Counted from the stretch's first letter, positions 1-9,164 are shown. The stretch is 64,000 nt of DNA from Bacteroidaceae bacterium (GCA_017560125.1 JAFYOS010000028.1:1-64000), one strand, 5' to 3'. Notes: a model not told the origin generated them from the letters alone. Made by a program: numbers and translations.

Positions 1-1
1 C

Positions 2-1645
2 GTGTCTGAGCATACAACAACAATTACCTATGGTGAATCGAGCAACGACATCACTGTAACTATTCCCTACCTCTACGATTTTAAGCTTAAACCTACATTT
101 ACAGTGCCTTCGGGTTGTACCGTTACTGTAAACGGAGTGGTGCAGAAGAGTGGCGAGAGCGAGGTCGATTTCTCTAAACCTGTTAATTACGTCGTTACCG
201 ACGCTGCAGGCGATTTCCGCAAATATACCGTAAAGGTACAGAATACAGGCCTTCCCGTGGTGGTGCTTAAACACTCTACATCCGGTGATTTTAGCAAGAA
301 AACAACAGGAGGATTCTTTGGAATTGGCGCTACAACGCTCAATCAGTTTGTTGATTTTTGGGTTCGAGGTAAGGATACTGAATGGGTAGAGGATGACCAA
401 ATGACAGTCTATAACCCCGACGGCTCTATAGATATGCCTACAACTCTCTGTGGAGCCCGTTTGCGTGGTAATACCACACAGGCATATCCTAAGAAACCGT
501 TTGCTATAAAGCTTAAAACAAAACAGAGTGTGCTTGGCTTGCCCGCACATAAACGTTGGGTGTTGCTTGCCAACTGGCTCGACCACTCTATGATTCGTAA
601 CACCGTTGCATTCGATATTGCTCATATTATTGAGGCTGCATGGAGAAACGAAGGCCTCAACGCCGGTATTCCTTGGAATGTTCACGGACAGAATGTGGAA
701 TTGGTGGTGGTTGATAAGGATGGCGATGCTCACCATGTGGGTAACTACTTCTTGTGTGAGCAGATTAAAATCGATGGTGATCGTTTGGATATAAAAGACC
801 CCTACGAGGATGTGGTTAAGAAACAGGGTAGTGCTTCGTTTGCAGACTGTGGATATCTGTTTGAGTGCGATAACAACTACGACGAGGATCAGCAGTTTAT
901 TACATCTAAATTTTCTGTGCCTTTCATGTTTAAAGACGCAGTAAGCGATGATATTTTGACTGCGGTTAAAAATAAAATCAATGGCATTGCGAATAATATA
1001 GGCAACGGTAAGTACACCGAGGCGTATAAGGATTTCGATATCTATTCGGCTATCGACCAGTTCCTTATCTTCGAGCTTACAATGAATCGCGAGTATGTCG
1101 ATCCCCGTTCGGTTTATTACTTTATGGATGGTAACGGCCCCTTGTCGGCAGGTCCTGTATGGGACTTCGACCGTGGTACTTTCCACAATCCAACAAAAGC
1201 AAAAGACCTTGGTGGTGATCGTATTAAGCAGTACGAAGGCTGGATTTGTTTGTCGGCCAACCCTAAGGATAATTTGAGCTCTTCAAAACTTGAGAATGCT
1301 TCGTCGTGCGTGTTCTATCCCCAGTTGATAAATGATACTACATTCCAAAATGCATTGAAGAAGCGTTGGGAAGTGCTCTATCAGTACTTGAGTGCATATG
1401 GCGAGTTGGTAATCCGTTCATATGGCGAGAAGATGGCTAAATCATACGAATATAACAATGCTATGTGGCCCACTACCAAAGCAGATATCCAGGCATGGAA
1501 ATATGGCTTCTCGGATTGGAGTGGTGATGAGACTATCAGCGTTTGGAGCGATGTTGTAGAGAATATGGTTACTGTATGGAAATCACGTTTGGCCGGTATA
1601 AATACTCTTATTACATCTAGTAATTTTACTAAAGAAGCGATGTAA
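2..1645 (+). CDS. CotH kinase family protein, 5' end cut by window edge
   Basis: The frame is open from the first bases, so the true start and any signal peptide lie upstream; the GTG at 2 is probably internal. The first ~85 visible residues look like a small beta domain of the cadherin-like/Ig type common in Bacteroidota surface proteins. The rest matches the CotH family: an RLRGNTTQAYPKKPFAIK segment, then LLANWLDHSMIRN, then YFLCEQIKID, and late in the protein a PVWDFDRG segment that carries the DxD-like metal site of this atypical kinase fold. CotH of Bacillus phosphorylates spore-coat proteins; substrates of the Bacteroidota members are unknown. A lipoprotein gene follows after 42 bases with no terminator between, so co-transcription is likely. 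Family assignment is firm; kinase activity is inferred. Confidence 0.85.
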   Translation: MSEHTTTITYGESSNDITVTIPYLYDFKLKPTFTVPSGCTVTVNGVVQKSGESEVDFSKPVNYVVTDAAGDFRKYTVKVQNTGLPVVVLKHSTSGDFSKKTTGGFFGIGATTLNQFVDFWVRGKDTEWVEDDQMTVYNPDGSIDMPTTLCGARLRGNTTQAYPKKPFAIKLKTKQSVLGLPAHKRWVLLANWLDHSMIRNTVAFDIAHIIEAAWRNEGLNAGIPWNVHGQNVELVVVDKDGDAHHVGNYFLCEQIKIDGDRLDIKDPYEDVVKKQGSASFADCGYLFECDNNYDEDQQFITSKFSVPFMFKDAVSDDILTAVKNKINGIANNIGNGKYTEAYKDFDIYSAIDQFLIFELTMNREYVDPRSVYYFMDGNGPLSAGPVWDFDRGTFHNPTKAKDLGGDRIKQYEGWICLSANPKDNLSSSKLENASSCVFYPQLINDTTFQNALKKRWEVLYQYLSAYGELVIRSYGEKMAKSYEYNNAMWPTTKADIQAWKYGFSDWSGDETISVWSDVVENMVTVWKSRLAGINTLITSSNFTKEAM

Positions 1646-1687
1646 TAAAATTTTGTGCAGAATTAGTAATATAAAAAGATATATACT

Positions 1688-3850
1688 ATGAAAAAGAATT
1701 TATTTAAATTTGGATTTGCAGCTATCGCATTGGCGGCGGCTGCGTCATGTAGTCAGGATGAATTTACATCCCATTCAAGCGATGCAGAGGTCATCGAGGC
1801 TACGGTTATTACTCCCGAAGGTGTCAATGGCTTTGCACAGAGACGTAGTGTGGTAGTTGAGGATGGTGGCGATTTCGCGCTCTGGTGGGCAGCCGGCGAG
1901 GAAATCGGTGTTTATGGTTCTAATTTCAAGAACACCAAGTACACCAGTAGCAACGACAAGAAGGCCCAGACTGTGACTTTCACAGGTGGTTCTCTATTGA
2001 AGACTCCCAAGTATGCATACTATCCCTATAGCTCGGCTAACAGCTCTGTTGCACAGACTGCTGTTAAGGGTCAGTTGCCCCAGACACAGAGCTGGGATGC
2101 AAGCGCACCCACTTTAGCTGGCGACTACAAGATTGGTACATACAAATCGCGTTCGTGGTCAACAACCACATTCACATTCTCTAACGTGTTGACCTATGTG
2201 AAGATGGCTGTTAACGCAAGCGGTACAGTGCTCGAGGGCGACAAATTGCAGAGCGTTACTATGACTGTGAACAGCTCGACAGGTGCTGCGCGCCAGTTGT
2301 GGGGTGCATTTACTGCCAACCTCACCAAGAGCGATGCAAGCGCACTCACATGGGCTGGCACCGAGAAGAACCTGAACGTGGCTACTTTGCAGTGGACCAA
2401 GACTCCCGCATTGGCTGCCGGCTCAAGCGTAACAGGTTACATGGCTGCTGCTCCCCTTGTGAAGAAGGGCGATGTTATCAATTTCGAGGTTAAGACAGCT
2501 AACTACAAGGCTGCTTTCAGCGTGACATCGGAGATTAACTACAGCGCGAACTTGCATGTGGCCTACTCAATGCCTTTGGCTCAGATGAGCAACGTTGTGT
2601 ATATGAACGCTGCGGGCGAGGTTATCGGTGACGATAGCAACGACGATGCTGACGATGACACTACAGACGACAATGGTAGCACTGGTGACAACACCGGCGA
2701 CGATAATGGTAACACAGGTGACGATAACACCGGCGACGACAATGGTAACACAGGTGACGACAATACCGGCGACGATGTAACCGGCGATGACAATGGTAGC
2801 ACTGGTGACGACACCAACGACGATGTAACCGGTGACGACAACGGTAACACAGGTGATGACAACAATAACAGCGGTAGCAGCATCGGTGGCTCTGATATTG
2901 AGACACCTGTTACTCCTACTCCCGAGGTTGTTAAGGGCCAGTTTACTTGCGCTACATACAACGTCGATGGTCTGCCCAAGAAGATTTCGCTCGTTACAAT
3001 CAACGGCGACGGCCCCGGTGCAGATGGTACAAAGAACATCAGCGCCAAGATTGCTACTCAGAACTGGGATTTCGTAGGTTTCAGCGAGGATTTCGAGTAC
3101 CACAGCAACCTTACTTCATCGTTGGGTAGCTACCAGTGGGGTAAGCACAGAGGTTCTATCTCGTCATCGGCGTTGTACAAGACACTCGACACCGACGGTT
3201 TGGAATTTGCCGCTCGCAAGGCTACTTGCAGCTGGTCGGCCGAGAACATCACAGCCTTCACATCGTCATACGGTGGTCTTACAAGCGGTGCAAACACTTG
3301 CATCAAGAAGGGCTTCCGTCACTATCCCGTGACAGTAGCCGAGGGCGTTGTAGTTGATGTTGTCATCACTCATATGAACACTTACAGCTCATCGGGCAGC
3401 AGTCACATCAATGCTCAGCACGCTCAGTTGAAGCAGCTTGCTCAGTATATCAACAGCTTGGTTGCCAAGAATAACCGTCCCGTTATCTTGATGGGTGACA
3501 CTAACTGCCGTTACACACGTCACGACTTCAAGACCTACTTCTGGGACGTGCTCGACAGCTACCTTACATATGCTGACCCCTGGGTTGATTTCCAGTGGGG
3601 TGGTGTATATCCCACATACCCCTCTAAGTCGTTGATGGTGAGCGATGCTACAGGTACAGACAGCAGCACCGACATCATCTGCGCCGACACACAGAAGGGC
3701 GAGGTAGTTGATAAGATTATCTACATCAACAACCCCAGCGCTCCCGTACAGATTAAAGCTCAGAGCTACTTGCGCGACTACAACAACTTCAAGGGTCTTG
3801 CCGACCACATGCCTATCGTAGCTACTTTTGAGTACTCTTATACAAAATAG
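1688..3850 (+). CDS. Surface lipoprotein: fimbrillin-like domain + Asp-rich repeat linker + EEP-fold phosphatase/nuclease domain
   Basis: 720 residues. The N-terminus is a lipoprotein signal with lipobox ending at Cys21, followed by Ser-Gln-Asp-Glu, as in surface-exposed Bacteroidota lipoproteins. Residues ~35-305 resemble the fimbrillin/Mfa-like fold (conserved W..GE.IGVYG, YYPY and VLTYVKM stretches). Residues ~315-400 are a low-complexity linker of Asp, Asn, Thr and Gly. Residues ~418-718 match the endonuclease/exonuclease/phosphatase superfamily: TYNVDG with Asn425, SED with Glu467, THMNT with His562, GDTN with Asp604 and Asn606, and ADHMP with Asp706-His707. All expected catalytic positions appear present, so an active metal-dependent phosphodiesterase, nuclease or phosphatase at the cell surface is likely. 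The substrate cannot be told. Neighbours are a CotH-like protein and an OmpA protein. Confidence 0.85.
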   Translation: MKKNLFKFGFAAIALAAAASCSQDEFTSHSSDAEVIEATVITPEGVNGFAQRRSVVVEDGGDFALWWAAGEEIGVYGSNFKNTKYTSSNDKKAQTVTFTGGSLLKTPKYAYYPYSSANSSVAQTAVKGQLPQTQSWDASAPTLAGDYKIGTYKSRSWSTTTFTFSNVLTYVKMAVNASGTVLEGDKLQSVTMTVNSSTGAARQLWGAFTANLTKSDASALTWAGTEKNLNVATLQWTKTPALAAGSSVTGYMAAAPLVKKGDVINFEVKTANYKAAFSVTSEINYSANLHVAYSMPLAQMSNVVYMNAAGEVIGDDSNDDADDDTTDDNGSTGDNTGDDNGNTGDDNTGDDNGNTGDDNTGDDVTGDDNGSTGDDTNDDVTGDDNGNTGDDNNNSGSSIGGSDIETPVTPTPEVVKGQFTCATYNVDGLPKKISLVTINGDGPGADGTKNISAKIATQNWDFVGFSEDFEYHSNLTSSLGSYQWGKHRGSISSSALYKTLDTDGLEFAARKATCSWSAENITAFTSSYGGLTSGANTCIKKGFRHYPVTVAEGVVVDVVITHMNTYSSSGSSHINAQHAQLKQLAQYINSLVAKNNRPVILMGDTNCRYTRHDFKTYFWDVLDSYLTYADPWVDFQWGGVYPTYPSKSLMVSDATGTDSSTDIICADTQKGEVVDKIIYINNPSAPVQIKAQSYLRDYNNFKGLADHMPIVATFEYSYTK
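2632..2875 (+). repeat. Imperfect tandem repeat encoding the Asp/Asn/Thr/Gly linker
   Basis: About 240 bases inside the EEP lipoprotein gene made of variants of a short unit that encodes TGDDNGN or TGDDNTGDD. Units differ mostly at third codon positions and by Ser/Thr or Asn/Asp swaps. The repeat opens long false frames on the minus strand. The encoded stretch is acidic and probably flexible, separating the two folded domains. Confidence 0.8.
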
Positions 3851-3888
3851 CAGAAGGTCTGCTGTTTTTGAAATAAACCTTTTTAAAA

Positions 3889-5073
3889 ATGAATGTTATG
3901 AACAAGAAAATCTTTTTAACTGCCCTTGCCTGCTTGGTATTTGGCGCGACATTCGCTCAGACTTCTACCGTTGAGGAGAAGATTGAGTACAATGCCGACA
4001 AGTACAGAGTAGAGACCAACCGCTTTTGGCACAACTGGTTCTTCGGTATTGGCGGTGGTGCGCAGATTCTCTTCAGCGACCACGATCAGCATGCCGATTT
4101 CCTCGATCGTTGGGCACCTGCCTTGGATGTAACCGTTGGTAAATGGTTGACACCCGAATTCGGTCTTCGCTTGATGTATAGCGGTTTGCAGGCCAAAGGT
4201 GCTACTCAGAACGGTATCTATTCTACCGGCGAAGCTGTTCCCGGTAAGGGTGGCCATGGTTACTGGCTCACAGAGCAGAAGTTCAACATGGGTAACATAC
4301 ACGCCGATGTGTTGTTCAACGTGTCGAACCTTATCTGTGGCTACAACCCCAACCGTTTTTGGAATGTAATTCCCCATGCAGGTCTTGGATGGGCAATGAT
4401 TTACGATTCTCCCGGCATTAACGAGGTTACTGCCAACGTGGGTATCATGAACACATTCCGTTTGAACGACGCTTTTGAGCTCAACCTCGATGTTAAGGGT
4501 CTTTTGGTTGACGACCGTTTCGATGCTGACGAGGGTGGTCACCCCCGCGAGGGTATGCTTGCTGCTACTATCGGCATCACCTACAAATTCGAGAAACGTG
4601 GCTGGGATCGCGGTAAGACCGTTTATCGCACCGACTACGGCGATTTGGAGGGTATGCGCCAGAAGCTCAACGACCTTACAGCCGAGAACGAGCGCTTGAA
4701 CAAGCTGCTTGCCGAGGCAGGTCAGAAGACTGTTGTCAAGAAGGTTGCTTCTGCTAACCTCGTTACATTCAAGATTGGTAAGAGCAAGCTCAGCAACGAG
4801 GCTCGTGCTAACTTGAGCTTGTTGGCCGAGGCTATCAAGGCAGGTGACGCTGATGTTGTTTATACTATCACCGGTTACGCCGATGCAGGTACAGGCAGCA
4901 AGGCTGGTAACGAGAAGCTTAGCCAGGATCGTGCTCAGGCTGTTTACGACTGCTTGATTAACGAGTTTGGTGTGAATGCTTCGCAGTTGAAGATTGATTA
5001 TAAGGGTGGCGTGGATAATATGTATTATGATGATCCTCGTCTGAGCCGTGCGGTTATTACTCGTGGCGAATAA
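3889..5073 (+). CDS. OmpA family outer-membrane protein
   Basis: 394 residues. A Sec signal peptide ends near residue 24 (ATFAQ). The start could also be the ATG at 3898, which gives the more usual MNKK beginning. Residues ~40-225 look like an outer-membrane beta-barrel, with alternating hydrophobics and many aromatic and Gly residues. Residues ~245-275 form a short coiled coil (LNDLTAENERLNKLLAEAG). Residues ~285-390 are an OmpA C-terminal peptidoglycan-binding domain (VTFKIGKSKLS, then ITGYADAGTGS, then LSQDRAQAVYDCL). It probably anchors the outer membrane to peptidoglycan. It follows the EEP lipoprotein by 38 bases and ends at a strong terminator, so it closes the first transcription unit. 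Confidence 0.88.
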   Translation: MNVMNKKIFLTALACLVFGATFAQTSTVEEKIEYNADKYRVETNRFWHNWFFGIGGGAQILFSDHDQHADFLDRWAPALDVTVGKWLTPEFGLRLMYSGLQAKGATQNGIYSTGEAVPGKGGHGYWLTEQKFNMGNIHADVLFNVSNLICGYNPNRFWNVIPHAGLGWAMIYDSPGINEVTANVGIMNTFRLNDAFELNLDVKGLLVDDRFDADEGGHPREGMLAATIGITYKFEKRGWDRGKTVYRTDYGDLEGMRQKLNDLTAENERLNKLLAEAGQKTVVKKVASANLVTFKIGKSKLSNEARANLSLLAEAIKAGDADVVYTITGYADAGTGSKAGNEKLSQDRAQAVYDCLINEFGVNASQLKIDYKGGVDNMYYDDPRLSRAVITRGE

Positions 5074-5094
5074 TTTCGACTGAATATAATTGTG

Positions 5095-5130
5095 AAAATG
5101 GTGTGCCCACTCGGGCACACCATTTTTGTT
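5095..5130 (+). terminator. Rho-independent terminator after the OmpA gene
   Basis: A perfect 14-bp stem (AAAATGGTGTGCCC with its complement), loop ACTC, running into TTTTT. It ends the CotH-EEP-OmpA unit 22 bases after the OmpA stop codon. Confidence 0.9.
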
Positions 5131-5393
5131 TGTGCTTGTTTGAACTATTAAATCATTTGTAGGTTCGTTAGTGTGCATTAAAGCTTTTAGGCAAACATCC
5201 TTATATATATAATAATATAATTCCTTGCTTCCCTGTACCACTACACCACAAAAACCGCGGCCGATAACAAATTTATATACACTAAAGAATGATTTTTTAG
5301 TAAAAACTACAAAATCTAAAAAATATGCTATATATTTGCAAAATCATATACTAGAAACAAATTATAAATTATTATTAACTAAATTCAATCCCT
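5131..5393 (+). promoter_or_regulatory. AT-rich intergenic region with promoter of the first giant paralog
   Basis: The gap between the OmpA gene and the first giant paralog is over 300 bases, and apart from the terminator it holds no convincing gene. A perfect Bacteroidota -7 element, TATATTTG, lies at 5331-5338, which puts the transcript start near 5344 and gives a ~50-base AT-rich leader. No clear -33 TTTG is seen. The remainder has a run of TA dinucleotides near 5202-5220 and nothing else I can name. Confidence 0.6.
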
Positions 5394-8300
5394 ATGAGAA
5401 AATCTTTACTTCTCTCAATGCTCATCGCTATGATGGCAGTTTTCGGAGTACAGGCGCAGACATGGCAGCAGGAGCTGACTATGGCTGACGGACTTCCCGG
5501 AAAGAACATGGGTATGTATTTTCAGATGACTACCCCTGTTTACGAACTTGACGAGGCAACCAATGTTGTTCGTCTTACTGTTTTTTCTACAAACAATGTA
5601 GATAACAACTTCCCCAGCGGTTTTACAAACAACTCATCAGCGTTCCCCACATTCGCTATCTCTGAGATTCGTCTCTTCGACGGCGAGGGCAACCAGGTTG
5701 AGGTTACAGCCGACATGATTACTACTAACGCGTTGGCGTTGAACGAGGGTTCAATCGATGCTATGGTTGATGGCAACCTGGCAACACACTTCCACTCTAC
5801 ATATTCTAAGGGTGAGGTGCCCCAGGCTTACCACTACATCGAGATTGCTCTTACTAATCCTATGAGCAAGTTCCAGTTGCAGTGGGACACTCGTTACTAC
5901 TACTTCTACACCGACCCCACTTACGTTGCTGTAACTGTAGGTCAGGAGGCTCTTCCCCACAAAGATTATGAGTTCGTTCTTGGCGAGCAGGTTACTTCTG
6001 TAGATGCTCTCCAGGCCAACAAGCTCTATGTTCTCCGTGGTAACTACTTCGAGTTCACTCGTACAGACGACGAGCGTACATTGCCCTCTTACGGTGAGGC
6101 TTTCTATCATTCACCCATCGGTGCTGCCCTTACTCCTTCTGCAGCTAGCCTTTTGTGGCTCGAGGATGCAGGTCAGGGCAAGTACTTCATGCACTGGCTC
6201 GGTTACGACCGTTACATCAAGGCTGGTGGCGAGATTGAGGCAGGTGCTTACGTTGAGGCTACTACTGACCCCACAGCTGCTGCTGCTCTCGAGTTCTCTG
6301 AGTGCGACACAACACAGGGTGCGTTCATCATTTCAAGCGAGAATAACTACCTTGGCCAGCGTCGTTTCGTGAAGATGAGCTGGGTGAACAAGAACAACAT
6401 GGGTGGTGAGACATCTACATACCACTATGCATGGAACCTCTACGAGGCTACAACAAACATGAACGCTGTTGCTCCCTATCTCCAGGGTGCTATCGACAAG
6501 GCCGAGGAGCTCATGGCTCTCCAGGGCATCGCTTCTGAGGACGAGGGTGAGTACGAGCAGCTTGCCGGTGCAGTTGCTTCTGCTAAGGCTCTTCTTGCTG
6601 CAGAAGAGGCTGATGGCGACGAGACACTCCAGGCTTATGCTAACCTCACAGCGCTCATCAACGCTTACCGCATCACTTACATCTACGTTCTTACCGATTC
6701 TATCGCCAGCATCCTTGAGAGCGATGATATCGTATTCTGCGAGGACGGTTGGACAGAGGGTGGTTTCCCCGCAACATGGGAGCAGACATTGACAGACCTT
6801 ATGGACGAGGCTGGTCAGGTTGCTGACAACCCCACAAGCTCTACATTGGTAGAGAACACTATCGCTAAGGTTTGCACTTCACTCGGTTCATTCTGGGCTT
6901 CTGCTGTTAACGAAGTTACTACATTCCCCATCCACTTGGAGGAAGAGAAGGACGGTCTTACAGAGGAGAACAAGCGAGTAGGCAACCGCTTCAACTTCAC
7001 TTCTCCCTTGTACTACCTCTCTGAGGCTACAGACGTTATCCGTTTCACATGGTTCAGAAACACATCTATGGAGCTCAAGGAGAGCGAGGGTAACGTAGTA
7101 TTCATCTCTTTGGCAGAAATTTACCTCTACGACGAGCAGGGCAACCAGATTGAGATCCGCGAGGATATGCTCTCTACAAACTCACTCCAGTCTAACGACG
7201 GTGACGGCCTCTTGGCACTTTGCGACGGCAACGAGGGTAACTACTACCACGGTTGCTGGAACCACTCAGCAGAGGGTTCATACTGCCCCCAGAACGGCGA
7301 GTATGCTTACCTTGACATCGCTCTCGACACAGAGATTTCTGCATTCTCATACAAGTTCGTAGGTCGCGACCATAGCAACGACTTCTACAAACACTATCCT
7401 ACTGACTACGCTATCACTCCCGGTACACTTATCGACTACGAGGAGGTTAAGACCGTTAAGGTTGACGAGTTCAACGGTGTTCGTGGCGAGCAGATTACAG
7501 ACGCTGCACAGATTGTTCCCGGTGAGCTCTACGTATTGTGGGGTAACCTCTCAGTTGTAAGCGACGGTTCTGAGGGTACAGGTTACTACGACGGTGCATG
7601 GCAGTGTGTAGGTAAGGAGATGACTAGCGCAAGCGTTGTAACATTCGAGGATGCCGGCGACGGTAAGTTCTACATGCGCAACGTTGCAAGCAATGCTTAC
7701 TTGAAGACTCCCGCAGGTTGGGAAGGTGCTTCTACAACATACTTCTCTGCCGAGGCTTGCCCCTTGAACATCATGGCAAGCAGCAACCTTGAGAACTCAT
7801 TCAAGATCTACTACGAGGGTACAATCACCGATCCCGAGGAGAGCGCTGGTGGCGGTTATGGTGCCGAGGCTATCTTCGTAATGCAGGCATGGCAGAGCAA
7901 CATCGGTATGTTCACAATCACCGATTGGGAATCTGACGACACAGACGGTGAGTCTGACTGGTACATCTATAAGGCTTCTGTTGACAACCAGGAGAAGCTC
8001 AACCTTGTTGGTATGATTGCTGCTGTTGAATCATTCGGCATCGACTACGAGAACGTAGGTGAGGCTGTTGGTATGCTCAACGAGGCAGTTGTTGCTCCTA
8101 TCGCCGAGGCTATTGCTAAGGCTCAGGCTGTTGTTGAGACTGGCGACGAGGCTGCTTGCAAGGCTGCTGCTGCTGAGCTCGCTCAGGTTATCCAGACAAT
8201 TCCTTCAATCAACACCAATCCTCTTGTTTCAGGTCAGCCCTACGTTATCCGCAGTGCTAACAAGGAGTTCAAGGATTACCACACACAGAACATCGCAATG

Positions 8301-8948
8301 TTCGCAGGTCCCGCTAACGGCTCCGGCGCAGACGCTAACGCTGCTAACATGGTATGGTTCAACTACGAGTACTCACTCGACGGTATGGATTCAACCGTGT
8401 TCCACTGGGTATTCACACAGGATACAATCGTGAACGAGGGCGAGGAATCATGGGCTAAATATACTATCAAGAACGTATTGCTCGACGAGTACATTGTTCC
8501 CGCATTCCCCAACGGTAAGAACATCACAACTTCACCCTTCAGCAGCAACGACGCAGCTCCCCTTATCTACATGCGTCCCAGCAGCCAGAAGGTAGGTATG
8601 TGGACATTCGTTGGTGTTGATGCATGGCATCAGCCTTCATATCCTAGCTACTGCTACTTCGAGGTACGTACTGGCGGTGGCCCGTACGGCACTGGTCCTG
8701 CAGCTCACTACGGCCGCGTAGCAACATGGAGCTACTCAGCTAACTCTACACAGTGGAAGATTATCCCCGTAGCAAAGACTACATCAATCAGCGACATCGT
8801 TGTTGACGAGCCCGCAGGCGAGGTAATCTCTACAACATACATCACTCCCGACGGTGTAACATCTAACGTTCCTGTTAAGGGCGTATGCATCATCCGTCGC
8901 GTATATGCTAACGGCGTAGTTGAGACTAAAAAAGAGTTTGTTAAGTAA
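5394..8948 (+). CDS. Giant secreted modular protein, paralog A (discoidin-like modules, conserved C-terminal tail)
   Basis: 1,184 residues. A Sec signal peptide ends at VQAQ, residue 22. Visible modules: a discoidin/F5-8-like beta domain (~25-190), a beta-rich ricin/trefoil-like region with GEAFYHSP and LLWLEDAG (~195-350), a FIVAR-like helical stretch (~352-430) and more helix to ~500. The order then repeats: discoidin-like (~505-670, with LCDGNEGNYYHG and AYLDIALD), beta-rich (~690-860) and helical (~865-935). A third beta-rich unit (~940-1120) and a ~60-residue tail with PVKG, YANGVVETKK and final FVK complete it. No catalytic motif is visible; carbohydrate or matrix binding is inferred from the folds. 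It is closest to paralog C and more distant from paralog B. The function is unknown. Confidence 0.8.
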   Translation: MRKSLLLSMLIAMMAVFGVQAQTWQQELTMADGLPGKNMGMYFQMTTPVYELDEATNVVRLTVFSTNNVDNNFPSGFTNNSSAFPTFAISEIRLFDGEGNQVEVTADMITTNALALNEGSIDAMVDGNLATHFHSTYSKGEVPQAYHYIEIALTNPMSKFQLQWDTRYYYFYTDPTYVAVTVGQEALPHKDYEFVLGEQVTSVDALQANKLYVLRGNYFEFTRTDDERTLPSYGEAFYHSPIGAALTPSAASLLWLEDAGQGKYFMHWLGYDRYIKAGGEIEAGAYVEATTDPTAAAALEFSECDTTQGAFIISSENNYLGQRRFVKMSWVNKNNMGGETSTYHYAWNLYEATTNMNAVAPYLQGAIDKAEELMALQGIASEDEGEYEQLAGAVASAKALLAAEEADGDETLQAYANLTALINAYRITYIYVLTDSIASILESDDIVFCEDGWTEGGFPATWEQTLTDLMDEAGQVADNPTSSTLVENTIAKVCTSLGSFWASAVNEVTTFPIHLEEEKDGLTEENKRVGNRFNFTSPLYYLSEATDVIRFTWFRNTSMELKESEGNVVFISLAEIYLYDEQGNQIEIREDMLSTNSLQSNDGDGLLALCDGNEGNYYHGCWNHSAEGSYCPQNGEYAYLDIALDTEISAFSYKFVGRDHSNDFYKHYPTDYAITPGTLIDYEEVKTVKVDEFNGVRGEQITDAAQIVPGELYVLWGNLSVVSDGSEGTGYYDGAWQCVGKEMTSASVVTFEDAGDGKFYMRNVASNAYLKTPAGWEGASTTYFSAEACPLNIMASSNLENSFKIYYEGTITDPEESAGGGYGAEAIFVMQAWQSNIGMFTITDWESDDTDGESDWYIYKASVDNQEKLNLVGMIAAVESFGIDYENVGEAVGMLNEAVVAPIAEAIAKAQAVVETGDEAACKAAAAELAQVIQTIPSINTNPLVSGQPYVIRSANKEFKDYHTQNIAMFAGPANGSGADANAANMVWFNYEYSLDGMDSTVFHWVFTQDTIVNEGEESWAKYTIKNVLLDEYIVPAFPNGKNITTSPFSSNDAAPLIYMRPSSQKVGMWTFVGVDAWHQPSYPSYCYFEVRTGGGPYGTGPAAHYGRVATWSYSANSTQWKIIPVAKTTSISDIVVDEPAGEVISTTYITPDGVTSNVPVKGVCIIRRVYANGVVETKKEFVK

Positions 8949-8972
8949 TACAACTCCACAATAACCGATAAA

Positions 8973-9007
8973 GAGAAGGGCTCATGCCCTTCTCCTTATT
9001 TTTTTTT
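8973..9007 (+). terminator. Terminator after giant paralog A
   Basis: A 9-bp stem GAGAAGGGC/GCCCTTCTC with loop TCAT, followed by a long T run. It lies 24 bases after the stop codon, so each giant gene is probably its own unit. Confidence 0.88.
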
Positions 9008-9058
9008 GTATAAATATGCCGTTTTAAGGGGTGTTGCAGGCAGTTTTTGCAAATTTAC

Positions 9059-9103
9059 GCGCTAATCTGTTGGCTATATGTAAAATGTTGTGTATATTAG
9101 CGC
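9059..9103. repeat. 8-bp perfect inverted repeat upstream of giant paralog B
   Basis: GCGCTAAT at 9059-9066 and ATTAGCGC at 9096-9103, separated by 29 bases, in the leader or promoter region of the second giant gene. It could be a regulator site or an RNA hairpin. I found no clean TAnnTTTG element for this gene; the nearest is an imperfect TATTGTTTTG just before 9132. Confidence 0.4.
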
Positions 9104-9164
9104 CCTCTTACTAATATATATTATTGTTTTGTAAAATTTTAATACTAACCTTATATTAATTTTT

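Noticed and set aside
2632-2875. CRISPR-like tandem repeats
   Set aside because: Units are short and directly adjacent, without unique spacers, and they encode protein in frame.
2567-3103. Several long minus-strand frames over the Asp-rich repeat
   Set aside because: Low-complexity DNA lacks stop codons in several frames. The translations are only Val/Ile/Thr, Ser/Pro/Leu or Cys/His/Arg repeats.
3916-5241. Open frame of 441 codons on the minus strand opposite the OmpA gene
   Set aside because: It is the antisense of a well-supported OmpA gene with signal peptide and OmpA domain. Its protein has no recognisable domain and it runs through the OmpA terminator.
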